Shown here piece by piece: positions 35,401 through 45,697 of a DNA stretch of 64,000 bases. The stretch lies in the NCBI GenBank assembly GCA_902806575.1, contig CADCXD010000009.1:1798001-1862000 (forward strand). The letters run 5' to 3'. How positions within the stretch are numbered: position 1 is the stretch's first letter; the number at the start of each line of letters is the position of its first letter. Source of the stretch: Jackrogersella multiformis (taxonomy: Eukaryota > Ascomycota > Sordariomycetes > Xylariales > Hypoxylaceae). The notes under the pieces are model-generated. The model did no database searches. It was not told the origin of the DNA and was given only the letters and a program-made list of their open reading frames with translations. Both the position numbers and the translations under genes were made by a program.

Positions 35401-37184
35401 GATCTGTTCTTCGACGTATCTTCGGCGCGTAGAGATACTACACAAGAAGTTGTTTCAAGGCCGACAGGGCCGCGACCTTCGGTTGTCGATCACCAAATAA
35501 CATGCTTAGGTATCTACCTACACTAGATAGGTTAAGGCTCAGAATTGCCAGTCTGCCAGTCTACCGGTATTGGAAAAGAATCGCTAGTGAGTCTATTGTA
35601 CAACATTCAGATTAGTTAAACTGCTTCTCGGGTAAGGCGGCATCTAGCTGCGGAGGTTAGGGTGAATCGCAACAGCTGCAACATGACAGCGACCAGCGAC
35701 GGAATGGGATAATGGGACGGTTGGATTAGGTACACCGCCTACCTCTCTCATAGGCGATTACTTACCAAAAAAAGGAAGAATATCGGGGATTTGTGACCGT
35801 ACTTTCGGGATGTCACTACTTCAGTATGTAGGTAACACTATTAATAATTGACCGCTTACATACTAAGTACCTAGGTACTTACCTAGGTAGGTACCTCACC
35901 TAGATAGATAGATCTTCATATGTACCTACCTAGGTATGCATATTGAAAATCAGTGAACAATTCGTCGAAATGTGAAATGGCATCTTCGAAAATACAATGC
36001 ATTGTGATATTGAGGCTGATCTGGACGGCTTTTCCGTTGGAGGTTAAAGCAGGTATCACGTTAGTTGTTCTATTAAGACAATTTGATCGCGTTCACCGAG
36101 AGGACTCCGATACCTACCTATGTACCTATTATCGATTAAACCCCTTTCTCGAAATAGTGTACTAGGTACGTAGACCTCCATAGCTTGTGGCGCAGTTGAA
36201 CACCTACACTAGTGTAGTGTAGGTAGCACCTGGGGTTCCATTTATGGCTACGTGCTTCTGTTAGTGTACTAACCTAATCTAATTGTTTTTGGTGTTTTTG
36301 GTGGGGAATACTTGGAGAATATGGGAAATGGCGGGTATTTTAGTTATTATGATAACAGATAAGTTGAAGCTAAATCAGCTAGATCAACCAAATCAGCTGG
36401 GAGGACTCCATATCCAACCAATTGAGGGCTCCGATTAACAGAACGGCAAGGGTGTCCAAGTTTCCAGGGTTCGTAAGGTTCCATGCTCAGCACGAGACTC
36501 CCAGCCAACAACATTCGCAGGATCCATGGATGGCAATGTAACTCTCCTGCATCTTTTACCTTAGGTACCTACCTAGCCGTACCTGGGTGGGACGTGTATG
36601 TAGGTAGCTTTAGGGCGTCTCCGGCATACGTTTCCGCCTCCAACTTTTTGATGAGGCTGAATCAATCTGATAAATCATCAAACCCTAGTTTTTCAACGTC
36701 AACTCCTCTAATCCATCTCGTAACATGACAAGAATATGATCAAAAGATCTGCCAATTCATCCTCAAAACATCCTCGGCATAATTAACCTGCGCTGCGCAG
36801 CACCTGTCAGGCCGCCATTGGGCCGCCTGTCTTTGGCCGAACGTCATCCCAGCTGCCCATCTGCAGCCAGCGACTGAGAGAGAGAGGCCGGCCGAGGCCT
36901 ACGAAGAGGTGTAGAGGTGTAGGGCCTGCCTTCAAAGTCCAAATCCAAGTCCAAGTCCCAACCCTTGACCGTCGCGCGACTTGGGTCTCACATGTACTCG
37001 CGTAGCTGAGGCGTCGAATCTCATCTTTTTTTCGACCACAGTCATTTATCTTCGTCTATACGCGATAATTTCTCACGGGCTGCTTCGGTCGTTGAAATCG
37101 GATAGTAATTTAAACCCGTCCGAGTTCATTCATCATTAGTCCATTCAACTGCACCTGTGAGCTTCGGCTCTCACTTAATCCGTC

Positions 37185-39158
37185 ATGGCGCCCACCTTCA
37201 ACTCTAAGCCCGGCCTCAGAGCGCGGGGGACTGAGATGTCCCCTGGCGCGATTGCGGGAACAGTCATCGGCTGTGCTATAGGAGGGAGCCTATTACTCAT
37301 AGTCCTAGGCTTTCTTTTCTTTCGCTTGAGACGGAAATCTAAAGAGGCCAGGGCTGCAGAAATATTACCAACTGAGAAGTCTACCGGTACCCAACGTAGG
37401 ACTTTATTCTCTCTGCCAGGCTTCCTTCCTAGACAGGCCCCTGCTACCCACACAAGTCGCCCTTCTTCTGTGAAAGATGATATTGAGAGAGCCGTCCCCA
37501 CTTTGAGCGATGGCTCCGAGTTCCAAGAACCGCATGTTTCCAGCTATGGGGACGGCCTCATGAGAGATGATGAAACATATTACACCCAAAACTTGGGTCA
37601 GCCGTCTCTACCTCCGGGCATTGATTTCTCTTTGCCTCCTCAGCCGACAACCTTTGCAACAACCACAGCAACCAACGAGCCAGGAACAAATCTGCCTTTG
37701 GGCATTGCTACCCCAGGACATGAAGCTGCCAATTCTAGTTATTATGACACCAGGATCTCGATGGATTCGGATCCTGAGCAAGCACCGATACCACCGTCTA
37801 GACAGATGACCGAGCTTTATGAAGCTCAGCTTAGACATTCACGAGAACATCGAAGACGGAGCGGATCTCTAACTAGTCGAATTTGGAACAGCATCAAGAG
37901 AAAGCGATCTACGCACTCCTCAACACACGCTACCAGTAGTCCTCATTATCCGACGTCGCAGCAGTATTTTCCTGCTTCGCCAGTTGCTAGTCCCGTCAGC
38001 ATCAAACAGGAGCCTGGAGAAATGGCGGAAGGAAGGAGCTCGCAAACGAAAATACCTGGAAGTCGGTTTTTTGAAGAGCCCGGAGAGATATCTGAAAACG
38101 CGAGTGTTTCGGGCACTAATGCGGATCAGCAGCAACACAAGAAACAAAAACGAGGAGATTCACGGTACGATGAATTTCCTCTCCGGACTAGCTCAACAAT
38201 ACGAGAAACCACTGAGAAAGATCCTGAGCTGCCTTCAGCTGCCCTATGGAGCCGGGGTTCTACTGACGGGTTGCCTCACTCAGCTCAGCCACAATCCGAG
38301 ACCCGGGCTCAACGACTTATGAGCCCGGCCATCCCGGAGCCCATGGAACTAGACGAGACACTCGAAGGCACTCATAGCTCTTCTGTACTCCAAGGTTCTC
38401 ACTCTCCTCCTCTTCAGCCAGAATCATTCGTCTCCCCAATGTCCATCATGCACCCGTCCAACGCTGCCGAGAAGGCCGCCTACACACACTACCAAATAGA
38501 GAACTCGATGTCGCCTCCGACGTTCTCCACCTCACCCCCCGCCATCGTTACCGACGAGCCGGCACAAGAGGACCCCGCCAACTTTACTCATGACCACCAA
38601 GACGACTTCGACGCGGATAGCTTCCTCGACATACCTAGTGACGATGAGCCCCGCCTGTCTGGTGATTCATATGAGTACACCACCACGCCAGGGCAGAGCT
38701 CTACGGATCCTTCTATGGGAAGAACGCCGGACACGCGCATTACGATATCCCCGTCTCCCTACCCGACAGTATATGAACCTGTCAAGCCGGAACCAGAGTC
38801 GAGCTCGTCGCCAGAGGCCTCCAAAGTTTCTGCCCAGTCACCCGGCCACATTTGTGAGGAATGTGGACGATACTTTGATCAGGTCCACAAGCTTAACCAT
38901 CACAAACGTTATCATGACCGCAAGCACGAATGTACTTATGAGGGGTGCGACAAGAAGTTCGGTACCAAGACGCATCTCGATCGCCACATCAACGATAAGC
39001 ATGTCAAGTCGAAAGCATATCATTGTATAGAACCGACATGTCAATACTACAGGGGTGGTAAAGCCTTTCCGAGGAAGGACAACTGGAGACGGCACATGGT
39101 CAAGAAGCATGGAGCGACTCCAAATGAGCTGGAGGCAATGGATGAGTCGATGGGATGA
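37185..39158 (+). CDS. C2H2 zinc-finger protein with an N-terminal transmembrane segment
   Basis: Single exon, 657 residues; the ATG at 37185 follows a CT-rich leader. Residues 1-20 are short and polar. Residues ~21-46 form a strong Gly/Ala/Leu hydrophobic helix (GAIAGTVIGCAIGGSLLLIV then LGFLFF), followed at once by RLRRK, a stop-transfer-like basic cluster. A long Ser/Pro/Glu-rich region follows with many SP sites and a basic patch (IKRKRSTH) near residue 240. Three C2H2-type fingers lie at about 556-645: CEEC with an H-x4-H pair, CTYEGC with H-x4-H, and CIEPTC with H-x4-H. No N-terminal cleavable signal peptide precedes the helix. The layout suggests a DNA-binding factor anchored in a membrane with its fingers in the cytoplasm, which would need proteolytic release or alternative translation to reach the nucleus. 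That mechanism is inference. Confidence 0.85.
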   Translation: MAPTFNSKPGLRARGTEMSPGAIAGTVIGCAIGGSLLLIVLGFLFFRLRRKSKEARAAEILPTEKSTGTQRRTLFSLPGFLPRQAPATHTSRPSSVKDDIERAVPTLSDGSEFQEPHVSSYGDGLMRDDETYYTQNLGQPSLPPGIDFSLPPQPTTFATTTATNEPGTNLPLGIATPGHEAANSSYYDTRISMDSDPEQAPIPPSRQMTELYEAQLRHSREHRRRSGSLTSRIWNSIKRKRSTHSSTHATSSPHYPTSQQYFPASPVASPVSIKQEPGEMAEGRSSQTKIPGSRFFEEPGEISENASVSGTNADQQQHKKQKRGDSRYDEFPLRTSSTIRETTEKDPELPSAALWSRGSTDGLPHSAQPQSETRAQRLMSPAIPEPMELDETLEGTHSSSVLQGSHSPPLQPESFVSPMSIMHPSNAAEKAAYTHYQIENSMSPPTFSTSPPAIVTDEPAQEDPANFTHDHQDDFDADSFLDIPSDDEPRLSGDSYEYTTTPGQSSTDPSMGRTPDTRITISPSPYPTVYEPVKPEPESSSSPEASKVSAQSPGHICEECGRYFDQVHKLNHHKRYHDRKHECTYEGCDKKFGTKTHLDRHINDKHVKSKAYHCIEPTCQYYRGGKAFPRKDNWRRHMVKKHGATPNELEAMDESMG

Positions 39159-40771
39159 AGGACCACACATACGCCTAATTTTTAGATGTCGACTCGTTAC
39201 AGCCGCCATCTCTCCCTACGTTTAATGTTTCAAGTATATGGTGCTATAGACGACAGCGTGATGATGTACTTGAAGCTTGAACGAGGTCGACGTCGTATCA
39301 CGTGGTTTTCGGTGTCGCCGAGATATGGGTTCTTATGTGGAGGCTTTCTCTATGGATGGGAGGAATCAATCATGGTGGAATCGATTTAATGATATACTAC
39401 CCCTCACCGTCACGGCTCTACTTCTGAGGAAGTTATCTACCTTGCAGAGCATGACGAACTATACCCGCGATCCATGGAATCTATTTACGACGGATCTTCG
39501 CTTTCGCGAAATTTTCAATCTTCGATACACTCGTTCTGCACATACATGAGGATATATATTTGATAATACCATTAGGGGCATACAGGAGCAAGAGAAGTCG
39601 GAATCTTCTTTGGGCTGGTCACTGTAATAAAGCAATGGCGCTAGCGGTTTCTCTTAAGCGACATGTATTTCAACATGAGTAACACGAGCTTATTTCTCGT
39701 GAATGTAGCCAAGATGGCAAGAACAAAATGGGATTGATAGAAGCTCTCGAGCAATCTTACAACACGAATCATTTCCGAGTCATGCTAGGTCGAATGTCCC
39801 GTATTCCAATTATTTAATCACTACGCTTAGCAATTACAGCTAGATAAACAGATGAGTCTAAAAGATGGCGTGAAGGGAGAGAAAAGGAAGCTACTTAAAT
39901 ATCGGTGACGAAGAGTCTTAACCTAACATTTTCGACATCACGAAGCTCTTTTTTACGGTGGAGATTTTCGTTCTGGCATGCATGACCCGTAGTTTCGCCC
40001 CTAAGTAGGTATCTCCCGTCTAAAATTTCCCCCTTTTCAATAACACCGAACATCATGAGAGCCAAGCAAAAGCTAAGCTTCAGACCAGAGCATACGCCGC
40101 AAGATGTGACGATGCGTCCCGTCGATTATGGGGTTGCAAACAGGGGGGCTCGTTACAACCCCTGCCGCGAAACACGGAGAGGCTCAATTGCCCGCCATTT
40201 CGGTGTCAGGGTTTCTCATTCTCTCACATACGCGGTCTTGAAATCGAATGCCTAGTACTTCGCCAACCTACCGTGTGTGTTCACTGCTGAAAGTTTCTAC
40301 CGAGGTAGATATTCCAGGGCAGGTTTGCCGCGAATGGCTTCAGCCTCGCTAAAATCCCCTTTCTTGGCGGCCCATCTAGGCTGGTACGTCTACTTGGCTT
40401 CCTGGTTGAAGCTTTTTGCTAGGCTCGAATCCCGCTGGCGGCTTTGGGATGCGCATTCTCGCGTGGGTCGCGATCGGCCTGTTTCAATCCTCAAGCTGCC
40501 AAGAAATAGAACATCATAATAATCCGCACAAAACACCGCTAGTTGCTTCTATAGAACTTCGCGAAGCGGGAATGAGGTTTGTTGGTTTCTTCTTCCTCTT
40601 CCTCTCTTATTCCTTTCTCTAAGCTCTAGACGGGCTTCATTTCGTTCCTACGCATCTCTTATTCTCTCGGGCCCGGATCTGCCCTCATTCTCTGCTCTTT
40701 TTTCCTTTCTCGGCAATTTATTTTTTGTTGTCTTTAATACATCTACCCCCTAATTTACCCAGTTAGTCAGG
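39159..40771. other. intergenic
   Basis: Contains the 3' region of the zinc-finger gene and the promoter of the secreted hydrolase-like gene. Open frames at 39186-39549 and 40055-40622 have no recognisable content. A CT-rich stretch at about 40585-40740 is probably leader of the next gene. Nothing else is seen. Confidence 0.5.
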
Positions 40772-41958
40772 ATGTTGACCGTCCGCTCGTTGTCGTTGCT
40801 GCTGGCGCTCGGCGCGCTGTCCGCCGTCGACGCGGCGCCGCGGAAGAACAGGAATGGTGGCAAGGGGGCAACTCAGCAGCAGCAGCAGCAACAAACTGCC
40901 TTCCAACAAGCGCAGCAGATAGCGCAGGGTGTCTCGCAGGCTACGGATGGGAGCACCATCTTGGATACCACTGCCATGGTAAAGTATGTTCATCCATTTC
41001 CTCCCTACACCATCCTACATCATACCGGGTTGTATCACTTAGGCATGACTATACTCCACCCACCTCCCAAACAATGAAGCCATATTCCCAAAGACCCCAT
41101 ACCAAGACCCCCATAACTAACAACCCCCCCAGCGGCCTCCCCCTGCGCTTCAAAGTCTCCGCGCCCGCCGACCAATTCACGAGCGACAGCGGCGTCGCCG
41201 GCGGGACCCAAGCCGCCAACGCGACCGGCACGCTGGGCCTGAACGTGCTGCTTCACGGCGACGGCGGGCAATCCTTCTTCGACTTCCCGAACCAGGCGGT
41301 GCAGGCCGGGCTCGCCGGCGTCGTGGTGCTCGCGCCGGACCCGAACCTGTTCTGGGGCGGGGGCTCGGGGCTGGACCGGACGGACGGGGTGGCGCACGCG
41401 CAGGCGGTAGCGGACCTGCTGTCCACGGTCATGCCGCAGGTGCTCGCCTTCGACGCCGACCAGGTCAGCTTCACGGGCGTGTCGGGCGGCTCGCTGCTGC
41501 TGTCGGGGTTCCTGATGCCGGCGCACATGGCGCAGTTCGCGTCGGCGGGGCAGACCTCGCAGGTGCTGCTGAACTGCGGGGGGCTGGAGCCGCAAGTCGA
41601 CGTGTCGGCGGCGAACGCGGCGGCGCTGGCGGCGACCCGCGTGCATTTCCAGAGCACGCAGCAGGAGCTGGCACTGCTGCAGCCGGCGATTCCGGCGGCC
41701 GTGGTGGCGTACGAGCAGATCGCGGCGGGCGAGGGGCTCGACGCGGCCGCCATCGGCGCGCTGCAGACGGTGGACAACTCGCCGGACGGCGGGCACTGCG
41801 AGTTCGACGAGCAGGACTTCGTCAGCGGCGTGCAGCTGATGGCGGACTCGTTCTCGGCCGTGGTGCAGGGCGGCGACGGGCTGCTGGACGGCACTCGGGT
41901 AAACGTGTTGAACCCGGTGCCTGGGAACGAGGACTTGGTCTTCTCGGGGGCTACATGA
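40772..41958 (+). CDS. secreted alpha/beta-hydrolase-like protein
   Basis: Model: exons 40772..40983 and 41133..41958, 345 residues. The 149-nt intron has a GTATGT donor, CTAAC branch and CCCCCAG acceptor, and gives TAMVNGLPLRFKVSAP. An alternative GTAAAG donor at 40979 is in the wrong phase. The N-terminus is a clear signal peptide (MLTVRSLSLLLALGALSAVDA), followed by a Gln run encoded by CAG repeats. The rest resembles an alpha/beta-hydrolase: NVLLHGDGGQSFFDFPNQ fits an oxyanion-hole strand with HGDGG, and GVSGGSLLLSG is a G-x-S-x-G nucleophile elbow. The rest of the catalytic triad is not assigned with certainty. The protein is probably secreted; substrate unknown. Exon 2 is very GC-rich, unlike exon 1 and the flanks. 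Confidence 0.8.
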
Positions 41959-42557
41959 TGGAGGAGGACAATAACACATAGAAAGGATAGGAGAGAGAAA
42001 AAGATAGGATGGGAGGGGAACGGGACTTGTAAATAATAATATTTAAGATGACATTGCAAATTTAAGCCGGGTTCATCTACAAAATATATAATTCGTCCCA
42101 TGACTTTGCTGTGTATATGATGTTCCTCATGTCATGGGTTGAAGTAATCAGAACACAATTCGTTTCCGGGGCGTTGATTCCAGTGTCTATTCGGAGTATC
42201 TTCCTGATTGTGGTAATCTGGGTAGTCAACTGATATGGCCACGGTTCCAACTAGACAGGTTCTACTAAATGACGATTCGTACTTTGTCTTGGTGATCCGA
42301 GGACGCTTTGCACCTAGCCACCGCAAGCTACCCAAATACGAATGCCAATCCGCTGAATGAAAGAATTCCAATGGGGCTCTCCGTTTTCCATAATAATTTT
42401 GCCTGCGATACGTGTACCCCGTTCCTGTCCCATCCAGCCATAAATGCAGATTATGGTATCCGCAGCACCGGACGCCATTCTAAACCCAAACTATCCTCCA
42501 TGAATTAGATAAGATGCCACCCCCAAGCCGGCCAGGCTATATTGGCCTATATTGTGA
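41959..42557. other. intergenic, convergent gene ends
   Basis: 3' regions of the hydrolase (plus) and the EAF gene (minus). Small overlapping open frames at 42132-42508 are treated as chance. Confidence 0.5.
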
Positions 42558-43707
42558 CTACTCCTCTTCGCTAACATCGCTCTCCTGCGCCTGATCAACC
42601 TCCTCTAGTTCAGCCAGCAACGCAGCTTCGAGGTCCATCGCATCGTCTAGGCCGGGCTCATCAGCTTCAACTGACTGCTGTCCCACATCTTCCATTTCTT
42701 CATCCTCTTCTTCCTCGTCATCTCCGTCAACTTGTGTAGGCCGCTGAGCAGCACTGGTCTCTTGCATTTGACGGTTGATCGGACTAGGTAGCTTGAAATG
42801 CTCGAAGTTGTCATCGTCGTCTTCCTCGCCATCGGCGTCGTCATTCTCACCTTCTTCGGTCTCCTGCACGAACTCGGAAAATCGGCGAAGCCCAAAGATA
42901 TTAGGCGAGAAGTCGCGCTTTGCGTTAGGCACGTGGCCGCCAGGGTTCTCAATGGTGAGGCCGAGATCGTCGTCTGAACTATCCTCTTCTTCGTCTGCCG
43001 AGGCCTTACTTGGTTTATTGGTTGCTATGGGTTTCGGTGGGGGTTTCTTCTCCGGCATTACCAAAGCTGGCTTCTCGTCCGCTTTGGCCTTCGGGGCGGG
43101 TTTTCGCGATTTGGCTGTTGTCTTCTTCTCTTCGCCGCCCGCTTTCGTAGACTTTTTACCACTGCTTGCCGGACCCACGGCCTTGGCGCTGCTACTACTG
43201 CTGTGGCTCCCGAGCTGGGGGAACTCTTGTCGCAGGACGTCGGCGTCATTGGTGGCGGGGGTTTGTACCAGGTTCATGTTGAACATAGAGTCTACCTTGT
43301 GCAGAACAAAGACCTCCCGCGCAGGGTCGAAGATTAACACGTATTGGCTATCTTCGACGCCCCGAGTACCTTTATACTGATAGGGACTGCCGTCATCCTT
43401 AAATGAGAGGTTATATGTGGGAAGGCCCTTCTTAGAGGATGAAGATGTGGGGGCTTGTTTTATTCGTGCCTGAGCGGGCGCGGTAGGTGACGACAAGGGC
43501 GGCTTGTGATTATCTAAGGTAAAGAGAGGTATTTATTAGCTATAGTCTGTCATTTATAGGCGACGGAGTAGATAAGTCGCGAGGTCACATACACCTTACA
43601 CCGGTAAATATCTCCTTTGGATCTTTGCCAAGTAGAGCATCACTCAGTACGACTGGGTATTTGCCGGCTTTGGTGGGATCGACTATCCCCGCGGCGAGGG
43701 ACGTCAT
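42558..43707 (-). CDS. ELL-associated factor (EAF) family transcription elongation protein
   Basis: Model: exons 43602..43707 and 42558..43513, 353 residues. The 88-nt intron (GTGTAA donor, CCTTAG acceptor) joins DPKEIFT to DNHKPPLSSPTAP in phase. The N-terminal ~110 residues carry the EAF domain: YPVVLSDALLGKDP, then YNLSFKDDGSPYQYKGT, then YVLIFDPAREVFVLHKVDSM and FNMNLV. The C-terminal two thirds are Lys-rich then strongly acidic, with long Asp/Glu runs and Ser, typical of the transactivation tail of this family. Known role: partner of ELL-type RNA polymerase II elongation factors, acting in the nucleus. No DNA-binding domain is present. The donor is not the strongest possible, but the alternative GTGTAT donor four bases on leads to a stop. 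Confidence 0.88.
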
Positions 43708-45420
43708 TGTCGCGGGAATTTGTGTTGTCGGATCGTCAATTGGCGGTCGGATATAGGATATTTCGATGGTTTTGCATATGTACCAATGTGAATGAAATGG
43801 AGAGGGATAGGTAGGAGCTCTAATTACGAGAGAGGTAAGTTCGGAGCAGAGGTGCGTATGATGTTATGTACGTAAGTACAATGTAGAATGGAAGATTGTT
43901 GAATGCTGATTGTGGATTGTCGAATGCTAAATGCTAAATGCTAAATGTTAAATGTGTAGAATAAAAGAGAAGCAACCAACAAGGCGGGAGGGCTGAGCAC
44001 CTGCATGGTAGGGCGGGTTCTTAACTCTAAGTCTAGGTACAGGCGGGAATCTACTGCTACTGCCGAACTAGGACGCCGATCTCATTACGTAATTCGAATA
44101 GGTACCTAGGTACGAGCCCATGTACCGTATATTAATTCTTTCACACTGTATAAGACTTATATAGGACTTACGTAACCTAGACCCCTCCTCCTTCTAACAA
44201 GACAACATCAATTACATCATATCATAAGCATTCCGTTAGCATTCTCCTTGCGCATTATTACGGATATATTATAAGTATTCGACCCGTTGAAGGTGTGAAG
44301 CCATAGGGAGGGATTCACCTAAGGTTAATAAGACAAGATAGACAAAGGTACATAGGCTTCCTGTATGTATGCCACGATCCATGGGAGATAGATTTAGAGC
44401 TCCTCGCGCAACAGCGTCGTTATTGTCTTATTGCCCATATCGCTAGGTCCGCCTCGTAGAGGTATATTGACAAAACCCCAACCCAACCTTGTATGGAGCC
44501 CCCTGTATTAATATTAGTTATTATGCGTCACGTTGGTCTCAGCTCAAGGACTTACATAGTTGGCATTCCAATGGGAAGTGAGTTCCTCAGTAACCCCCTT
44601 GCCTGAACAATACCTCATATACGCTGACCTGCAATTCTTCGCAGGGACGTCTGTTAAGAGGAATGTTGCCTCTCTCTGCAGGTCGTCCCTCCAAGGGAAC
44701 CTGTCCGTTGCAGGAAATTCCTCGAGGATAATCTTGTCTATTCGCAAGATAATACCCCTCGAGAATAATCGCCTTTTGCTACAGGAGGCCCCTCAAGGGG
44801 ATCTTGGTCCCTTAAGGAGATCTTGATTTCTTGTAGTTCAGAGGATACTAGTTAGATACCTCTGTCATTTAGATAACTATAGTTCTCCCTAACGGGATAT
44901 TACTTTGTGATGATTCGGCGTAAAGTGCCGGTTGTATGCAGGAGACTAATCCACCTTGGCGAACCCAAAACATATTCTTCTCGAAACTCATGAAGATATT
45001 TATCTTCATCGGCGAAGCCTCCACCGAACAACAGTATGTCGTATTATTCCGTGAACACGATGGGCGGCATTTTGAACTGGTTGGTGTCATTGGAATATTC
45101 CAGGCAATAGTTGTCATCATCGGAAGAAGATGATTTTGGGTTTCTGGGAGTCTTAGTATGCGTCTCAAACTATGTATTCCATGTTATGAGATAGAGGAAG
45201 TAAGCATACCATATATGCGTTGGTCATACAAAATGGAGTTAGTGAACCATGTAATAGTTGCTTGTTATACCTACAGATAGAAGTTGATTTCGAGGGATCA
45301 AAGTCTACGAGCTTCCTATTGCATGGCTAGAAGTTAGGTAAGATGGTGTTGTATCTTCCACAATTCAAGGTTCTAATTCTCGATAAAGGTCGAGGTTGTT
45401 CTTAGAGGGAATGCCTTATG
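43708..45420. other. gene-free region left of the retrotransposon
   Basis: Holds the EAF promoter. Overlapping open frames at 44544-45168 on both strands look non-coding. At 44680-44830 there are several short self-complementary stretches (for example CCTCGAGG-like and CCCCTCAAGGGG), possibly an old repeat. A TACCTAGG palindrome occurs near 44101. Confidence 0.5.
43924..43951. repeat. four tandem 7-bp units (ATGCTAA)
   Basis: Three exact ATGCTAA units and a fourth with one change (ATGTTAA). Confidence 0.85.
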
Positions 45421-45697
45421 TGTGACAAGGGCAATAGAGCTTGGAACTGTAGTTCAATTTCGAATAATAATTTTTTATGGTCTTAAGGTCCTTGCCTTCT
45501 TCTTCTTCTTGCGAAGCGAGGCGTAATGACCTATATGTATATAATTTAAATATCTTCTTAAGCGTCGTTAGCGCCTTTTTAATCCTGTTAGTTCAGTTTT
45601 GCATATATTAATTAAATCTTTTAATTAACTTCATTTAATAATTTTATTTTATAAGTTTTAATATATCTCGTATTTATTAATTTATATATATTAATTA
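45421..45697. repeat. left LTR (277 bp)
   Basis: Aligns without gaps to 51278-51554. Its outer half keeps G and C; its inner end is heavily AT-converted, as in the element interior. Confidence 0.88.

Larger units (their letters stand above)
30804..37184. other. 6.4-kb gene-free region rich in TACCTAGGTA palindromes
   Basis: No gene is supported. Open frames at 31398-31652, 31749-32153, 33099-33447, 34086-34379 and 35953-36165 show no family features, and several start at non-ATG codons. Palindromic CCTAGG/GGTACC clusters occur near 32190, 32230, 32425, 32775, 33420, 34560, 35115, 35870, 35930 and 36565. The last ~400 bases are the promoter and leader of the zinc-finger gene at 37185 (CT-rich near 36990-37100). 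Dinucleotide use is ordinary, so this is not a RIP island. Confidence 0.55.

Noticed and set aside
40410..40460. B-box-like GCTCGAATCCCGC as a tRNA gene
   Set aside because: No acceptor or anticodon stem can be formed around it.
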